Shown: positions 1-7,772, counted from the stretch's first letter. The stretch: DNA of 42,916 nt from Pseudomonas helleri (GCF_009600315.1 NZ_WIWC01000044.1:1-42916); one strand, 5' to 3'. Numbers and translations: made by a program. The notes: a model not told the origin generated them from the sequence alone.

Positions 1-161
1 ACAGACGCTTTCACCTGAGCAATCAAATGCACCACGGCCAACGCCACGTCGCGGTTAAGTCCTTGCAGATTATCGGCAGAGGCATACGCGGTCGCTAGGG
101 CGCAGCGCAGCAATTCATGGGTGTGTTCGAGGGTTTGTTCGTAGTCGGGAGTGTGAGTCAT
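1..161 (-). CDS. DUF3077-like small protein, 3' end outside window
   Basis: The first 53 codons of a minus-strand gene that runs off the left edge. The protein begins MTHTPDYEQTLEHTHELL and continues as an amphipathic helical segment ending near HLIAQVKAS. The pattern of a paired-helix protein with LLRCA and a later AVVHLI segment resembles the small Pseudomonas DUF3077/DUF6124 proteins, another of which lies at 21264-21539. Function is unknown for the family. The ATG at 161-159 is preceded by AAGGA (174-170) with an 8-nt spacer. That ribosome-binding site is perfectly complementary to a loop in the structured leader upstream, so translation may be controlled by the leader. Family assignment is by eye. 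Confidence 0.55.
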   Translation of the reverse strand, partial: MTHTPDYEQTLEHTHELLRCALATAYASADNLQGLNRDVALAVVHLIAQVKAS

Positions 162-321
162 GGTGCAGTTCCTTTCGTGAGTTAAGAGCTGACGCCATTT
201 GCTTGCACACAAAGAGGGTGGCAGCTGTACGCGGGTGTGCAAGACCGGTCGAAAGGAACGCAATCCCGGCAGGTGCGAAGACCTCCCACGTACAGCCGCC
301 ATAAAGCTAAATAGGTGGCGG
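162..321 (-). promoter_or_regulatory. Structured leader RNA candidate with anti-Shine-Dalgarno loop
   Basis: Read on the minus strand, 300-285 pairs with 235-220 in a 16-bp stem (P1). Its two non-Watson-Crick positions are G-U wobbles on this strand but A-C mismatches on the other, so the minus strand is the likely RNA. Inside lie a short hairpin (284-281 with 274-271) and a second (270-266 with 248-244) whose 17-nt loop contains GUUCCUUUCG. This 10-mer is the exact complement of 177-168, CGAAAGGAAC, the ribosome-binding region of the gene at 1-161. A competing 9-bp helix (243-235 with 210-202) overlaps the P1 boundary and would loop out the P1 3' strand. All pairings were read directly. I do not recognise a named RNA family. 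Confidence 0.6.
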
Positions 322-573
322 TGATCCATGTTCCTTACTCGATTCGAACTTGCACGTCCGGTCACCCATGGGGGATGACGTACCGAAGGCTATTGATCGA
401 AAGAGGCAGGCGCAAGGCCAAAGGATTCTCTAGGAATCGTCCTTCAAAGGAAAGAGACCGCGCCCGCAGGCATTGTTACCGAGTGATAAAACAGGACATT
501 CGCCGTCATACAACGACCTTGGAATGTTGAAACTAAAGCTGCGCAAAATCGCTTCTTTTTTCGGGTTCAGCCA
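322..573. other. Intergenic region without a recognisable gene
   Basis: About 250 bases between the structured leader and the pemK-like gene. A 71-codon plus-strand frame starts at 315 but its Arg-rich product, lack of a ribosome-binding site and overlap with the leader make it unconvincing. It does not look like a MazE/AbrB-type antitoxin. The segment probably holds the promoters of both flanking genes, but I see no convincing -35/-10 pair. Confidence 0.4.
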
Positions 574-957
574 ATGTCCCTCCTCTATCAGCCGAAAGAA
601 GGCAGTGTGCTTATTTGTGATTTCAGGGGCTTTGAAGTGCCGGAAATGATCAAGGTGCGTCCCGTTGTGGTCGTGCGTAAACACCGCACCAATCGTCAAT
701 TGGTGACGGTCATTCCCTTAAGCACCACCGAGCCACAATCCATGTTGAACCATCATCTTGAGTTGCAGAGTCATTTGCAGGGAGCGAGTCCTGTCTGCTG
801 GGCAAAATGTGACATGGTGGCCACCGTTAGCCTGTCTCGACTGGACCGGATCAAAACCCGTGACAGACAAGGGCGTCGTATTTATGTGGTTTCACAACTT
901 GAAACACATGAATTCATTGCCATCAAAGCCGCGGTTCGGTGCGCGTTGGGGTTGTGA
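574..957 (+). CDS. PemK/MazF-superfamily protein (YifN-like), no paired antitoxin
   Basis: 127 aa. The N-terminal part has the PemK/MazF beta-barrel signature: a GSVLICDF strand, then IKVRPVVVV and VTVIPLSTT, where family members carry the RNA-binding and catalytic surface. A later VSLSRLDRIK motif is typical of the YifN-like branch (COG3692). MazF/PemK toxins are sequence-specific ribonucleases normally encoded just after a small antitoxin. Here the 250 bases upstream contain no plausible antitoxin and none follows, so this may be an orphan or a domesticated ribonuclease. The ribosome-binding site is weak. A strong hairpin terminator follows at 1131-1148. Family assignment is confident; toxicity is inference. 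Confidence 0.85.
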   Translation: MSLLYQPKEGSVLICDFRGFEVPEMIKVRPVVVVRKHRTNRQLVTVIPLSTTEPQSMLNHHLELQSHLQGASPVCWAKCDMVATVSLSRLDRIKTRDRQGRRIYVVSQLETHEFIAIKAAVRCALGL

Positions 958-1130
958 TGCACAGGCAGAAAACGATGAGCCGGAAAATAGACGGTTGCCT
1001 AATTTTTTGCTCGGCGCGATACTCGCCACGTTCCCGCAAGGGGCTTGTGAGACTCTGAGGATCCTGGGCAACCAGCCATCACAGAGCCGGGCAGACGCAG
1101 TGCGATGACAAGCCAGTCTGTTTGTGAATG

Positions 1131-1155
1131 AGGCGCCGAAAGGCGCCTTTGTCGT
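1131..1155 (+). terminator. Intrinsic terminator after the pemK-like gene
   Basis: Perfect 7-bp stem AGGCGCC/GGCGCCT with a GAAA tetraloop (1131-1148), followed on the plus strand by TTGTCGTTTTT. It also lies 28 nt past the stop of the convergent gene at 1176-1622 and may work weakly in that direction. Confidence 0.75.
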
Positions 1156-1175
1156 TTTTGAACGCTCTGTTTTTC

Positions 1176-1622
1176 TCACTCCACCTTCGTCAGATTCCCT
1201 TTCAGTGCCACGCCGGCAATCACTGCGCCTGCATGGCATTCGTAGGTTTTCGGATCTTTGCGTTCGTTCTTTTTGTAGTAGCTGGCGATGTCGGTGACGG
1301 CATTGGCGCCGACGTTTTTCGCCGCTTGATGCAAGGTGATCAACGCGGACTGCAACGCCCAGGAGCAGGCTTGATAGTCAGTTTTGTTAAAGGCATTGGT
1401 TTTTTTGTTGGTCACCACCCCCGGTGTGACGACGCTGGCTTTGCCCGCTGGCGTATTGCCCGCCAGGTAAAACTTGACGCTGCCATCAATCTTGCCGGTG
1501 CTGATGGCTTCGGTCACCACCTGATCAAACGGCAAAAATAGCGTCGTGTCGCGCGCCTGGCTAATGGCAGGCAGGGTGCCCAGTAGCAGTGCGGCGGCAG
1601 TTGCCAGAGTTTTGAATTGCAT
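1176..1622 (-). CDS. Secreted small protein, often mislabelled 'excinuclease', at APE operon end
   Basis: 148 aa. An N-terminal signal peptide (hydrophobic core TAAALLLGTLPA, cleavage after about SQA, residue 22) directs the protein to the periplasm. The C-terminal half contains GANAVTDIASYYKKN and YECHAGAVIAGVALKG. This arrangement is seen in Pseudomonas proteins databases call 'excinuclease ABC subunit A', a name with no support in the sequence: no nucleotide-binding or DNA-repair motif is present. It also recalls the GANAV segment of YbjQ/DUF4156 proteins. It starts 52 nt after the apeR stop with a strong AAGGAG ribosome-binding site, so it probably belongs to the same transcript. Function unknown; envelope role inferred. 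Confidence 0.75.
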   Translation of the reverse strand: MQFKTLATAAALLLGTLPAISQARDTTLFLPFDQVVTEAISTGKIDGSVKFYLAGNTPAGKASVVTPGVVTNKKTNAFNKTDYQACSWALQSALITLHQAAKNVGANAVTDIASYYKKNERKDPKTYECHAGAVIAGVALKGNLTKVE

Positions 1623-1674
1623 GGTGTCTCCTTGACGTTGGGGAAGAACAGCGTTGTTAAGGTTGATCGGTCAC

Positions 1675-2901
1675 TCAAGACCAGCGGCGGAAAATCAACG
1701 ACGTGTTGACCCCGCCAAAGGCAAAGTTGTTGTTCATCACGTAATCGTTATGCATCACCCGGCACTCGCCACGCAGGTAGTCCAGTTCGCCACAACGCGG
1801 GTCGACCTCATCGAGGTTGAGCGTGTGGATGTAGCGATCGCGGTTCATCATTTCGATGCTGAACCACGACTCCAGTGCCCCGCAGGCACCCAGCGTGTGG
1901 CCCAGAAAGCTTTTCTGCGAACTGATCGGCATATGCTTGCCAAACAACTCACTGGTGGCCAGTGTCTCGGCAATGTCGCCCTGTTCGGTGGCGGTGCCGT
2001 GGCCGTTTACATAGCCGATGGCCTGCGCGCCAATCCCCGCGTCTTCCAGCGCCAGTTCCATCGCCCGGCGCATGGTGCTGACCTCCGGGCGGGTGGTGTG
2101 CTGGCCGTCGGCATTGCTGCCAAAGCCGACGATTTCGGCGTGGATGTGCGCCCCGCGAGCCTGTGCATGCTCCAGTTCTTCAAGCACCAACATACCGCCG
2201 CCCTCACCAATCACCAGACCGTCACGGCCCATGTCATAGGGGCGTGGGCTGGTGTGCGGGGCGTCGTTTTTCAGGCTGGTGGCGTAGAGCGCGTCAAAGA
2301 CCATCGCTTCAGTGGGGCACAGTTCTTCGGCGCCGCCAGCAAGCATCAACGGCAAACGCCCGAATTTGATCGCTTCGTATGCGTAACCAATGCCCTGACT
2401 GCCGCTGGTACAAGCGCTGGAGGTGGGGATCAAACGCCCGGTCAGACCAAAAAAGATGCTGATATTGGCAGCGGTGGTATGCGGCATCATGCGCACGTAG
2501 CTGTTGGCGTTAAGGCCATCGGCCACCGAGTTAAGCAGCATGTTGCCAAAGGCTTTGATTTCGTCGGTGCTGCCCGTGGACGAGCCGCAGGCCACGCCCA
2601 TGCGGCCGTCGCGGATGATGGGATTGCCGAGCAAGCCCGCATCCTGCAACGCCTGTTCGGCGGCGCCCACGGCCAGCCGCGACACCCGGCCCATGCTGCG
2701 CAGTTGTTTGCGAGTCCAGTGTGTGGGCACCACGAAATCATCAATCGGGCCGGCCAGTCGCGTGTTGAGTTCGGTAAAACGATCCCACTCGTCCATGCGC
2801 CGGATGCCGCTGCGCCCGGCCACAAAATGCGCTTCGATGCTGGCCCAGTCACTGCCCAGCGAGGTGATGCCGGCCATGCCGGTGACGACAACGCGTTTCA
2901 T
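1675..2901 (-). CDS. apeR: APE ketosynthase ApeR (FabF-like)
   Basis: 408 aa from the ATG at 2901. A GTG two codons upstream (2907) would leave only 3 nt between GGAGG and the start, so the ATG is preferred. Counted from the GTG, the ketosynthase triad is C166 (in SSACTSGS), H303 (NGHGTATEQGD) and H337 (FLGHTLGACGALE), with K332. The enzyme condenses malonyl-ACP with the growing chain. In the characterised E. coli APE system, ApeR is an extra homodimeric ketosynthase beside the ApeO-ApeC pair. It is the last biosynthetic gene in the operon, and its start overlaps the apeQ stop by one base. Function rests on family and on gene order matching the ape cluster. Confidence 0.93.
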   Translation of the reverse strand: MKRVVVTGMAGITSLGSDWASIEAHFVAGRSGIRRMDEWDRFTELNTRLAGPIDDFVVPTHWTRKQLRSMGRVSRLAVGAAEQALQDAGLLGNPIIRDGRMGVACGSSTGSTDEIKAFGNMLLNSVADGLNANSYVRMMPHTTAANISIFFGLTGRLIPTSSACTSGSQGIGYAYEAIKFGRLPLMLAGGAEELCPTEAMVFDALYATSLKNDAPHTSPRPYDMGRDGLVIGEGGGMLVLEELEHAQARGAHIHAEIVGFGSNADGQHTTRPEVSTMRRAMELALEDAGIGAQAIGYVNGHGTATEQGDIAETLATSELFGKHMPISSQKSFLGHTLGACGALESWFSIEMMNRDRYIHTLNLDEVDPRCGELDYLRGECRVMHNDYVMNNNFAFGGVNTSLIFRRWS

Positions 2902-3629
2902 CAGCACAGCCCTCCGTTGACGGCCAGAACCTGACGGGTGATGTAGCCCGCTTCGGCGGACATTAAAAAGTTAACGGCCCCGGCGACTTCTTCCGGGGTG
3001 CCCATGCGCTGGGCCGGGATCATTTTCATCAGTTCTTCTACGGGCACGTTTTCGTCGAGCATGGCGGTGTCGATCAACCCCGGCGCGACGCAGTTTACGG
3101 TGATTTTGCGTTTGCCCAGTTCGATGGCCAAGGCCTTGGCTGCGCCGATCAAGCCTGCTTTGGAGGCGCTGTAGTTCACCTGACCGCGATTGCCGATCAA
3201 GCCGGAAACCGAGGTGATGCACACAATGCGCCCGGCTGCACGACGCCGAATCATGGGCATCATCACCGGGTGCAATACGTTGTAAAAACCGTCGAGGTTG
3301 GTGCGCATCACCACGTCCCAATCGTCTTCGCTCAGGGCCGGGAAAGCGCCATCGCGGGTCAGTCCGGCATTGAGTACCACGCCGTAATAAGCGCCGTGTT
3401 GTTCAACGTCGGCCTCAAGCATGGCTTTGCATTCGTCGCGTTGCGACACATCGAACTGCAACACACGGGCATTGCGGCCCAAGGCGTGAACCTCAGCCAT
3501 GACCGCGTCGGCTTCGCAGCGGCCACTGCGGCAATGCAGCACCAGATCAAAGCCGGCCTGTGCCAGGCGCAAAGCGATGGCGCGGCCAATGCCACGGCTG
3601 GAGCCTGTGACCAAAATGGACTCAGTCAT
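2901..3629 (-). CDS. apeQ: APE 3-ketoacyl-ACP reductase ApeQ (FabG-like)
   Basis: 242 aa short-chain dehydrogenase/reductase. The NADP(H)-binding TGSSRGIGRA motif is at residues 8-17, NAG at 87-89, and the catalytic set S140, Y153, K157 lies in ITSVSG...NYSASKAG. The C-terminus (LAVNGGLC) is FabG-like. It reduces the 3-ketoacyl-ACP made by the ketosynthases in each polyene extension cycle; two dehydratases then remove water. The start overlaps the upstream dehydratase stop by 8 nt. Confident as SDR; the APE role follows from context. Confidence 0.93.
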   Translation of the reverse strand: MTESILVTGSSRGIGRAIALRLAQAGFDLVLHCRSGRCEADAVMAEVHALGRNARVLQFDVSQRDECKAMLEADVEQHGAYYGVVLNAGLTRDGAFPALSEDDWDVVMRTNLDGFYNVLHPVMMPMIRRRAAGRIVCITSVSGLIGNRGQVNYSASKAGLIGAAKALAIELGKRKITVNCVAPGLIDTAMLDENVPVEELMKMIPAQRMGTPEEVAGAVNFLMSAEAGYITRQVLAVNGGLC

Positions 3630-4089
3630 GGCGGGTCTCCTCGGTTGTTTGAGTCAGGTACTGTTCAGGCTCAGGCGGTCGGAACACGTTCAGGCGGGCG
3701 CTGGCCTGGATGCCGGTGCCGGTGAGGTGGCACTCGAACACGCCCATGCCGTTGTCGTCTTCCAGCGAGCGTTGCGCATGGATACGCAGCTCGGCACCCA
3801 GCGGGAAGTGTTCGACGTTGCATTCAAACTTGCGGGTGCCGAGCAAAAACCCCAGTACCACTTCATGGCCTTGCGCGCGTGCGTGACAACCCGCAAACGC
3901 GGCCACACTTTGCGCCATCAATTCGACGCCCACCCAGGCGGGCAGGCTGCCGTCTTCACGGTTGAACAAGCCGCCGGCGCGTACCGTGAGGCGGGTTTCA
4001 ATCTGTTCTTCATCAAACGCCAGCACGTGATCGATGAGGATCATGTCGCCAGCGTGGGGCAGCAGTTCGGCGAGCGGCCAATCAATCAT
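3622..4089 (-). CDS. apeP: APE hotdog-fold dehydratase ApeP
   Basis: 155 aa, FabA/FabZ-like hotdog fold. The N-terminal LLPHAGDMILID supplies H12, and PAWVGVELMAQSVAAFAG supplies E56 on the central helix, the usual His/acid pair. The product dehydrates 3-hydroxyacyl-ACP and leaves the conjugated double bond. In the studied APE system ApeP forms a complex with a second dehydratase, ApeI; here the ApeI-type domain is fused to the ligase at 14752-16422. It overlaps apeO upstream by 4 nt (ATGA). Confidence 0.88.
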   Translation of the reverse strand: MIDWPLAELLPHAGDMILIDHVLAFDEEQIETRLTVRAGGLFNREDGSLPAWVGVELMAQSVAAFAGCHARAQGHEVVLGFLLGTRKFECNVEHFPLGAELRIHAQRSLEDDNGMGVFECHLTGTGIQASARLNVFRPPEPEQYLTQTTEETRHD

Positions 4090-5273
4090 GGGGCGTCTCC
4101 GATAATCAGGCTGACGTTATTACCGCCGAAGGCAAACGAGTTGCTCATCAGGCAGCGTTGTGGCGAGGCGGCGAGGGTTTGGCCGGGTGTGACCCAGTGC
4201 AGCGCGGGCAAGGTGGGGTCGGGCTGGCCATCCCACAGGTGCGGTGCCAGGGCATTGTCATGGGTCAGGCTGAGCCAGCAAAACGCCGCTTCCAGCGCAC
4301 CGGCTGCACCCAGTGTATGGCCGGTCATGGGCTTGGTCGATGAGCACGGTACGCCCAAGGGGAATACCTGCGCGACCGCGTGGCTTTCCATCGCATCGTT
4401 GTGCTGGGTGGCGGTGCCGTGCAGGTTCAGGTAACCGATGTTGGCGGGATGTAAGCCAGCACGGTTCAGGGCTTTGTGCATGGCTTGAGCCGCGCCGCGC
4501 CCATTGGGCTCGGGCGCGGAAATATGGTGAGCATCGCTGCTGGCACCAGCGCCGAGCAGGGCGATCCCATGAGCGTCAGCCGGGTGTTTGCTCATGACGA
4601 ACAGCGCCGCCGCTTCACCAATATTGATGCCGTGGCGGTTAGCCGAAAACGGGTTGCAGCGCTCGTCACTTACCGCGTCCAGTGCGCTAAAGCCATTGAG
4701 TGTCAGCGCGCACAAGCTGTCGACGCCGCCGCACAGCACCACGTCGCACAGGTTCAGGTCGAGCAGGCGTTGGGCGCTCATCAAGGCGCGGGCGCTGGAG
4801 GTGCAGGCGGTGGAAATCACATAGGCGGGGCCGCCAATGTTCAGCCAGTCCGCGAGAAAGGTGGCCGGTGCGCTGAGTTCTTGCTGTTGGTAATCGTAGT
4901 CGGCCGGGAACTGCTGCTCCTGCAAGTAATGGGCAATGCCGCGGCTGGCTTCGTCAATGCCCGAGGTGCTGGTGCCCAGGACAACGGCGATACGTTCACG
5001 GCCATAGCGCTTAATGGCCTGGTCGATGTCGTCGTGTATCTGCAAGGCAGCTTCGAGCAGCAACTGGTTGTTGCGGCTTTTTTGTTGATGGAGTTCAGCC
5101 GGGATGGCCGCCAGTTCGCCTTTGACGGCGCCGACGGTGAGCGAGCGCTCGGGCACCCAGCCGCTTTCGCGCTGCATGCCCGAGCAGTCGCCAGCAAACA
5201 GTGAGCGCGCCACGTCGTCAGGCCCACGCCCGAGCGAGCAAATCACCCCCAAGGCATTCAGATAGGTAGTCAT
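4086..5273 (-). CDS. apeO: APE ketosynthase ApeO
   Basis: 395 aa, thiolase-fold ketosynthase. The active site is complete: C157 in STACTSSA, H285 in NLHGTATQHND, K314 in SSTKPM and H319 in TGHTLGAAGALE. SFAFGGNN near the C-terminus is also typical. In the APE type II PKS the ApeO ketosynthase works as a heterodimer with the ApeC chain-length factor, encoded here at the start of the operon (18244-18966), about 13 kb away on the transcript. Its start codon overlaps the lipoprotein stop as ATGA. Confidence 0.92.
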   Translation of the reverse strand: MTTYLNALGVICSLGRGPDDVARSLFAGDCSGMQRESGWVPERSLTVGAVKGELAAIPAELHQQKSRNNQLLLEAALQIHDDIDQAIKRYGRERIAVVLGTSTSGIDEASRGIAHYLQEQQFPADYDYQQQELSAPATFLADWLNIGGPAYVISTACTSSARALMSAQRLLDLNLCDVVLCGGVDSLCALTLNGFSALDAVSDERCNPFSANRHGINIGEAAALFVMSKHPADAHGIALLGAGASSDAHHISAPEPNGRGAAQAMHKALNRAGLHPANIGYLNLHGTATQHNDAMESHAVAQVFPLGVPCSSTKPMTGHTLGAAGALEAAFCWLSLTHDNALAPHLWDGQPDPTLPALHWVTPGQTLAASPQRCLMSNSFAFGGNNVSLIIGDAP

Positions 5274-5803
5274 GGCGCCGCCCCCAAGGGGCTGACGCGG
5301 TAATGCAGATCGCCTTTCATATCAATGCGAAACACCGACGGCTGCTGATACTGCACCTGCCAGCGTTTCGCCAGAAAGCGCAGGTCTGCTTCGGCGTTGG
5401 CTTGCGGATAATTGGCCTGCAATTCGTTCTTTGGAGTCAGGGCGAACAGCAGCGCGGCAAACAACTCACGGGCTTCGGGATTGGGCGGTAACAGACCGTC
5501 GGCGTGCCAGCGGCCGTCTTGCAGCAACTGTCGCGCCAGCGGAATGCCCAGCGGGTCCATCAGCGACCAGCGCAGTGCGGTGTCTTGTTGCTGAATCACC
5601 AGCAACCAGTCCTGGCGCTGCTCGGCCTGTTCGCGCTGGATATGCAGCTGCATCGGCAACGCCAGTGTGGGCGTTTGCCTGGGCAAGGGTAGGCTGGTGC
5701 AGCCGCTTATAAGCAGGAGCAATGCCAGGAAAAACCTGAAAACAGGCCTGCTGCGCACACCATCGCAGCCTGCGGCAGTGACTACAGCGGGTGTGTTGAT
5801 CAT
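5270..5803 (-). CDS. DUF3261 lipoprotein of APE cluster (ApeN-type)
   Basis: 177 aa. A hydrophobic segment FRFFLALLLLISGC ends in a lipobox with the lipidated cysteine at C35, so this is an exported lipoprotein. The remaining 140 residues match the DUF3261 lipoproteins of aryl polyene clusters, presumed to help move the finished lipid-pigment to the outer membrane together with the LolA-like protein and MMPL exporter. The ATG overlaps the methyltransferase stop by 4 nt. It leaves a long N-region before the signal; an internal GTG at V16 would give a more usual signal peptide, so the start is not settled. Confidence 0.82.
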   Translation of the reverse strand: MINTPAVVTAAGCDGVRSRPVFRFFLALLLLISGCTSLPLPRQTPTLALPMQLHIQREQAEQRQDWLLVIQQQDTALRWSLMDPLGIPLARQLLQDGRWHADGLLPPNPEARELFAALLFALTPKNELQANYPQANAEADLRFLAKRWQVQYQQPSVFRIDMKGDLHYRVSPLGAAP

Positions 5804-6528
5804 TGCGGTAGGCCATTTAAAGGTTTGCGCGCCACCACGTTGACCAGCGTTTCTTCACGCTGGCCCACCGGTTTTGGCTTCAACAACCCTGCACGTTCCA
5901 GCAGGCCGAAGTCCTTGGAACGGCTCCACCACAAGTACGGGTACGAGACGTTCTGCGCCTCAAATTCAAAGCCCTGATCACGGATCATTTCCAGATACTG
6001 CGCGGCACTCTTCTGCACATGCATGGGGTGGCGGAACAACCAGCGAATCACCCAGGTGTCGATATAGGCTTCGGTGGATTCAGCGAACAGCAAATAGCCA
6101 CCCGGTTTGAGCACGCGGTAGAACTCGGCCAGCGCCCGGTCTTGCTGCACCAAATGGTGAAAGGTCTGGTGGCAGAACAGGATGTCGACGCTGGCGTCCG
6201 GCACTTCCAGCTCGGCGCAATCGCTGCCGATCAGCTCGATTTCGATGCCCTGACGCTCCGCCTCTTCGCGGCTCATGCGCAGGCTCAGCGGGTCGGCATC
6301 CAGACCGATCAGGCGCTGCGGGGCAAAGGTTTTTTGCAGGTACTGGAACGATTTGCCCTGACCACAACCCGCATCCAGTATCACCGGCGCCTTGGGCAGT
6401 GGCTGGCTGAACAGGCTGCGCAAGTCGTTGATGGCCACCCGCAGTACGTGGTGTTGCCACGTGTGGCTGCGTAAGAACCAAAAGCCGAAACGGGTTTCTT
6501 CAACGTAGGTGTCGCTCAGAGGTTTCAT
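5800..6528 (-). CDS. SAM-dependent class I methyltransferase of APE cluster
   Basis: 242 aa. Motif I ILDAGCGQG (residues 50-58) and the acidic GLDAD (75-79) bind S-adenosylmethionine; VDILFCHQTFHHL and RVLKPGGYLLFAES are the usual later motifs of Methyltransf_11-type enzymes. In APE clusters such an enzyme is thought to methylate the aryl head (ring or O-methylation). The start overlaps the flavin-enzyme stop by 4 nt, so the two tailoring enzymes are probably made together. Substrate and position of methylation cannot be read from sequence. Confidence 0.88.
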   Translation of the reverse strand: MKPLSDTYVEETRFGFWFLRSHTWQHHVLRVAINDLRSLFSQPLPKAPVILDAGCGQGKSFQYLQKTFAPQRLIGLDADPLSLRMSREEAERQGIEIELIGSDCAELEVPDASVDILFCHQTFHHLVQQDRALAEFYRVLKPGGYLLFAESTEAYIDTWVIRWLFRHPMHVQKSAAQYLEMIRDQGFEFEAQNVSYPYLWWSRSKDFGLLERAGLLKPKPVGQREETLVNVVARKPLNGLPQ

Positions 6529-7772
6529 GCGGGCTCCGTGGCGCAGATATCTGACAGCATGCGCAATCGGCGCTTGGGTTCGCTGACAAAGGGGTTGGTC
6601 TCGTCCCAGGCATAGCCGGCCAGAATCGAACTGATCATGCGGCGAATGTGTGGCTTGCTGTCAGGATGGTAAATCACGTCCTGAAAGGTGCCGGCATACC
6701 AGCCTTCGACGTAGCAGCGAAAGGTGTCGACGCCGCGCTTGAGCGGCTCGGCAAACTCGGTTTGCCAGTCCACCGTCTCACCTTGCAACTGGCGATGCAG
6801 CACCGCCGCGGCCATGCTCGCCGAGCGCATGGCAATGGTCACGCCCGAAGAAAACACCGGGTCGAGAAACTCGGCGGCATTGCCCAGCAGTGCGAATCCT
6901 GGCCCGTGCAGGGTTTTGACGTTGGCCGAGTAGCCACTTAGGGTGCGCGCAGGCGTGTCCCATACGGCATTGGCCAATACGCGCTGCAAGCTCGGGGTTT
7001 CGTCGATGAAACTGCGCAGGCAATCGTCGAGATTCTCACTGCGCCCGGCAAAGTGTTCGGCCGCCGCCACCACGCCAACCGAGGTGCGCCCGTTGCTGAA
7101 CGGGATGCTCCAGAACCAGATGTCGCGCTGGGTCGGGTGGGTGGTGACGAGGATCTTGTTGCGATCAAAATGGGCGCAGTCGATACGGTCTTCGACGTGG
7201 GTGAACACGGCTTGGCGCACCGGGAAATTGGACGGTGCTTCCAAGTCCAGCAGGCGTGGCAGCACGCGGCCATAGCCGCTGGCGTCGAGCATAAAGTCAG
7301 CGTCTACCTGATAGCGACTGCCGTCTTCGCGTTCAATCGTCAGCAAGGGTTTGCCCGCTTCTACATCGGCGGCGATCACGCTTTCACCGTAGCGGATGTC
7401 GACGCCTTGCAAGGCCGCTTGATCCGCCAGCAACTTATCGAAGTCGGCGCGTTGCACCTGGAAGGTGGTGGGCTTGCCGTTACTGAACGTGTCTCCAAAA
7501 TCGAAGGCACTGTACTGCTCGCCCCACGCGAAGGCCGCGCCGTTTTTGAGCTGGAAACCGGCCGCCTGCACAGCCTCCAGCATGCCGGCCTCTTCGACAA
7601 AGTCGAGGCAATGGGACAGCAGGCTTTCGCCAATGGAAAAACGCGGGAAGTGCTGGCGCTCAATGACCAGCACATCGTGGCCGTTGCGTTTGAGCAAGGC
7701 CGAGGCTATGGCGCCGGACGGTCCGGCACCAATCACCACCACCTGACGACGTTCCAATTCTATTCCTGACAC
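6525..7772 (-). CDS. Flavin-dependent halogenase-like oxidoreductase of APE cluster
   Basis: 415 aa with a GTG start well placed behind AAGGAG (5-nt spacer). FAD binding: GAGPSG (15-20) and GFALLGNAAEFLDPVFSSG (292-310). Two halogenase hallmarks are present: WFWSIP (219-224), which fits WxWxIP, and K76 in LKNGAAF, where phenol/pyrrole halogenases carry the catalytic lysine. IGESLL (47-52) also matches. Halogenases use FADH2 and halide; monooxygenases and geranylgeranyl-reductase-like proteins share the fold, so hydroxylation of the aryl ring is an alternative. Xanthomonadins (brominated) and flexirubins (chlorinated) show that aryl polyenes can be halogenated. It is coupled to the methyltransferase downstream and overlaps a possible 44-codon ORF upstream. 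Confidence 0.82.
   Translation of the reverse strand: MSGIELERRQVVVIGAGPSGAIASALLKRNGHDVLVIERQHFPRFSIGESLLSHCLDFVEEAGMLEAVQAAGFQLKNGAAFAWGEQYSAFDFGDTFSNGKPTTFQVQRADFDKLLADQAALQGVDIRYGESVIAADVEAGKPLLTIEREDGSRYQVDADFMLDASGYGRVLPRLLDLEAPSNFPVRQAVFTHVEDRIDCAHFDRNKILVTTHPTQRDIWFWSIPFSNGRTSVGVVAAAEHFAGRSENLDDCLRSFIDETPSLQRVLANAVWDTPARTLSGYSANVKTLHGPGFALLGNAAEFLDPVFSSGVTIAMRSASMAAAVLHRQLQGETVDWQTEFAEPLKRGVDTFRCYVEGWYAGTFQDVIYHPDSKPHIRRMISSILAGYAWDETNPFVSEPKRRLRMLSDICATEPA

Noticed and set aside
315..530. 71-codon plus-strand frame before the pemK-like gene, tempting as an antitoxin
   Set aside because: No ribosome-binding site, Arg-rich low-quality product, overlap with the structured leader and no antitoxin fold visible.
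1654..2934. 426-codon plus-strand open frame opposite apeR
   Set aside because: It is the antisense shadow of a GC-rich ketosynthase gene; the minus strand holds complete catalytic motifs.
3499..4434. 311-codon plus-strand frame across apeQ/apeP/apeO
   Set aside because: Spans three real minus-strand genes with intact motifs; the product has no recognisable domain.
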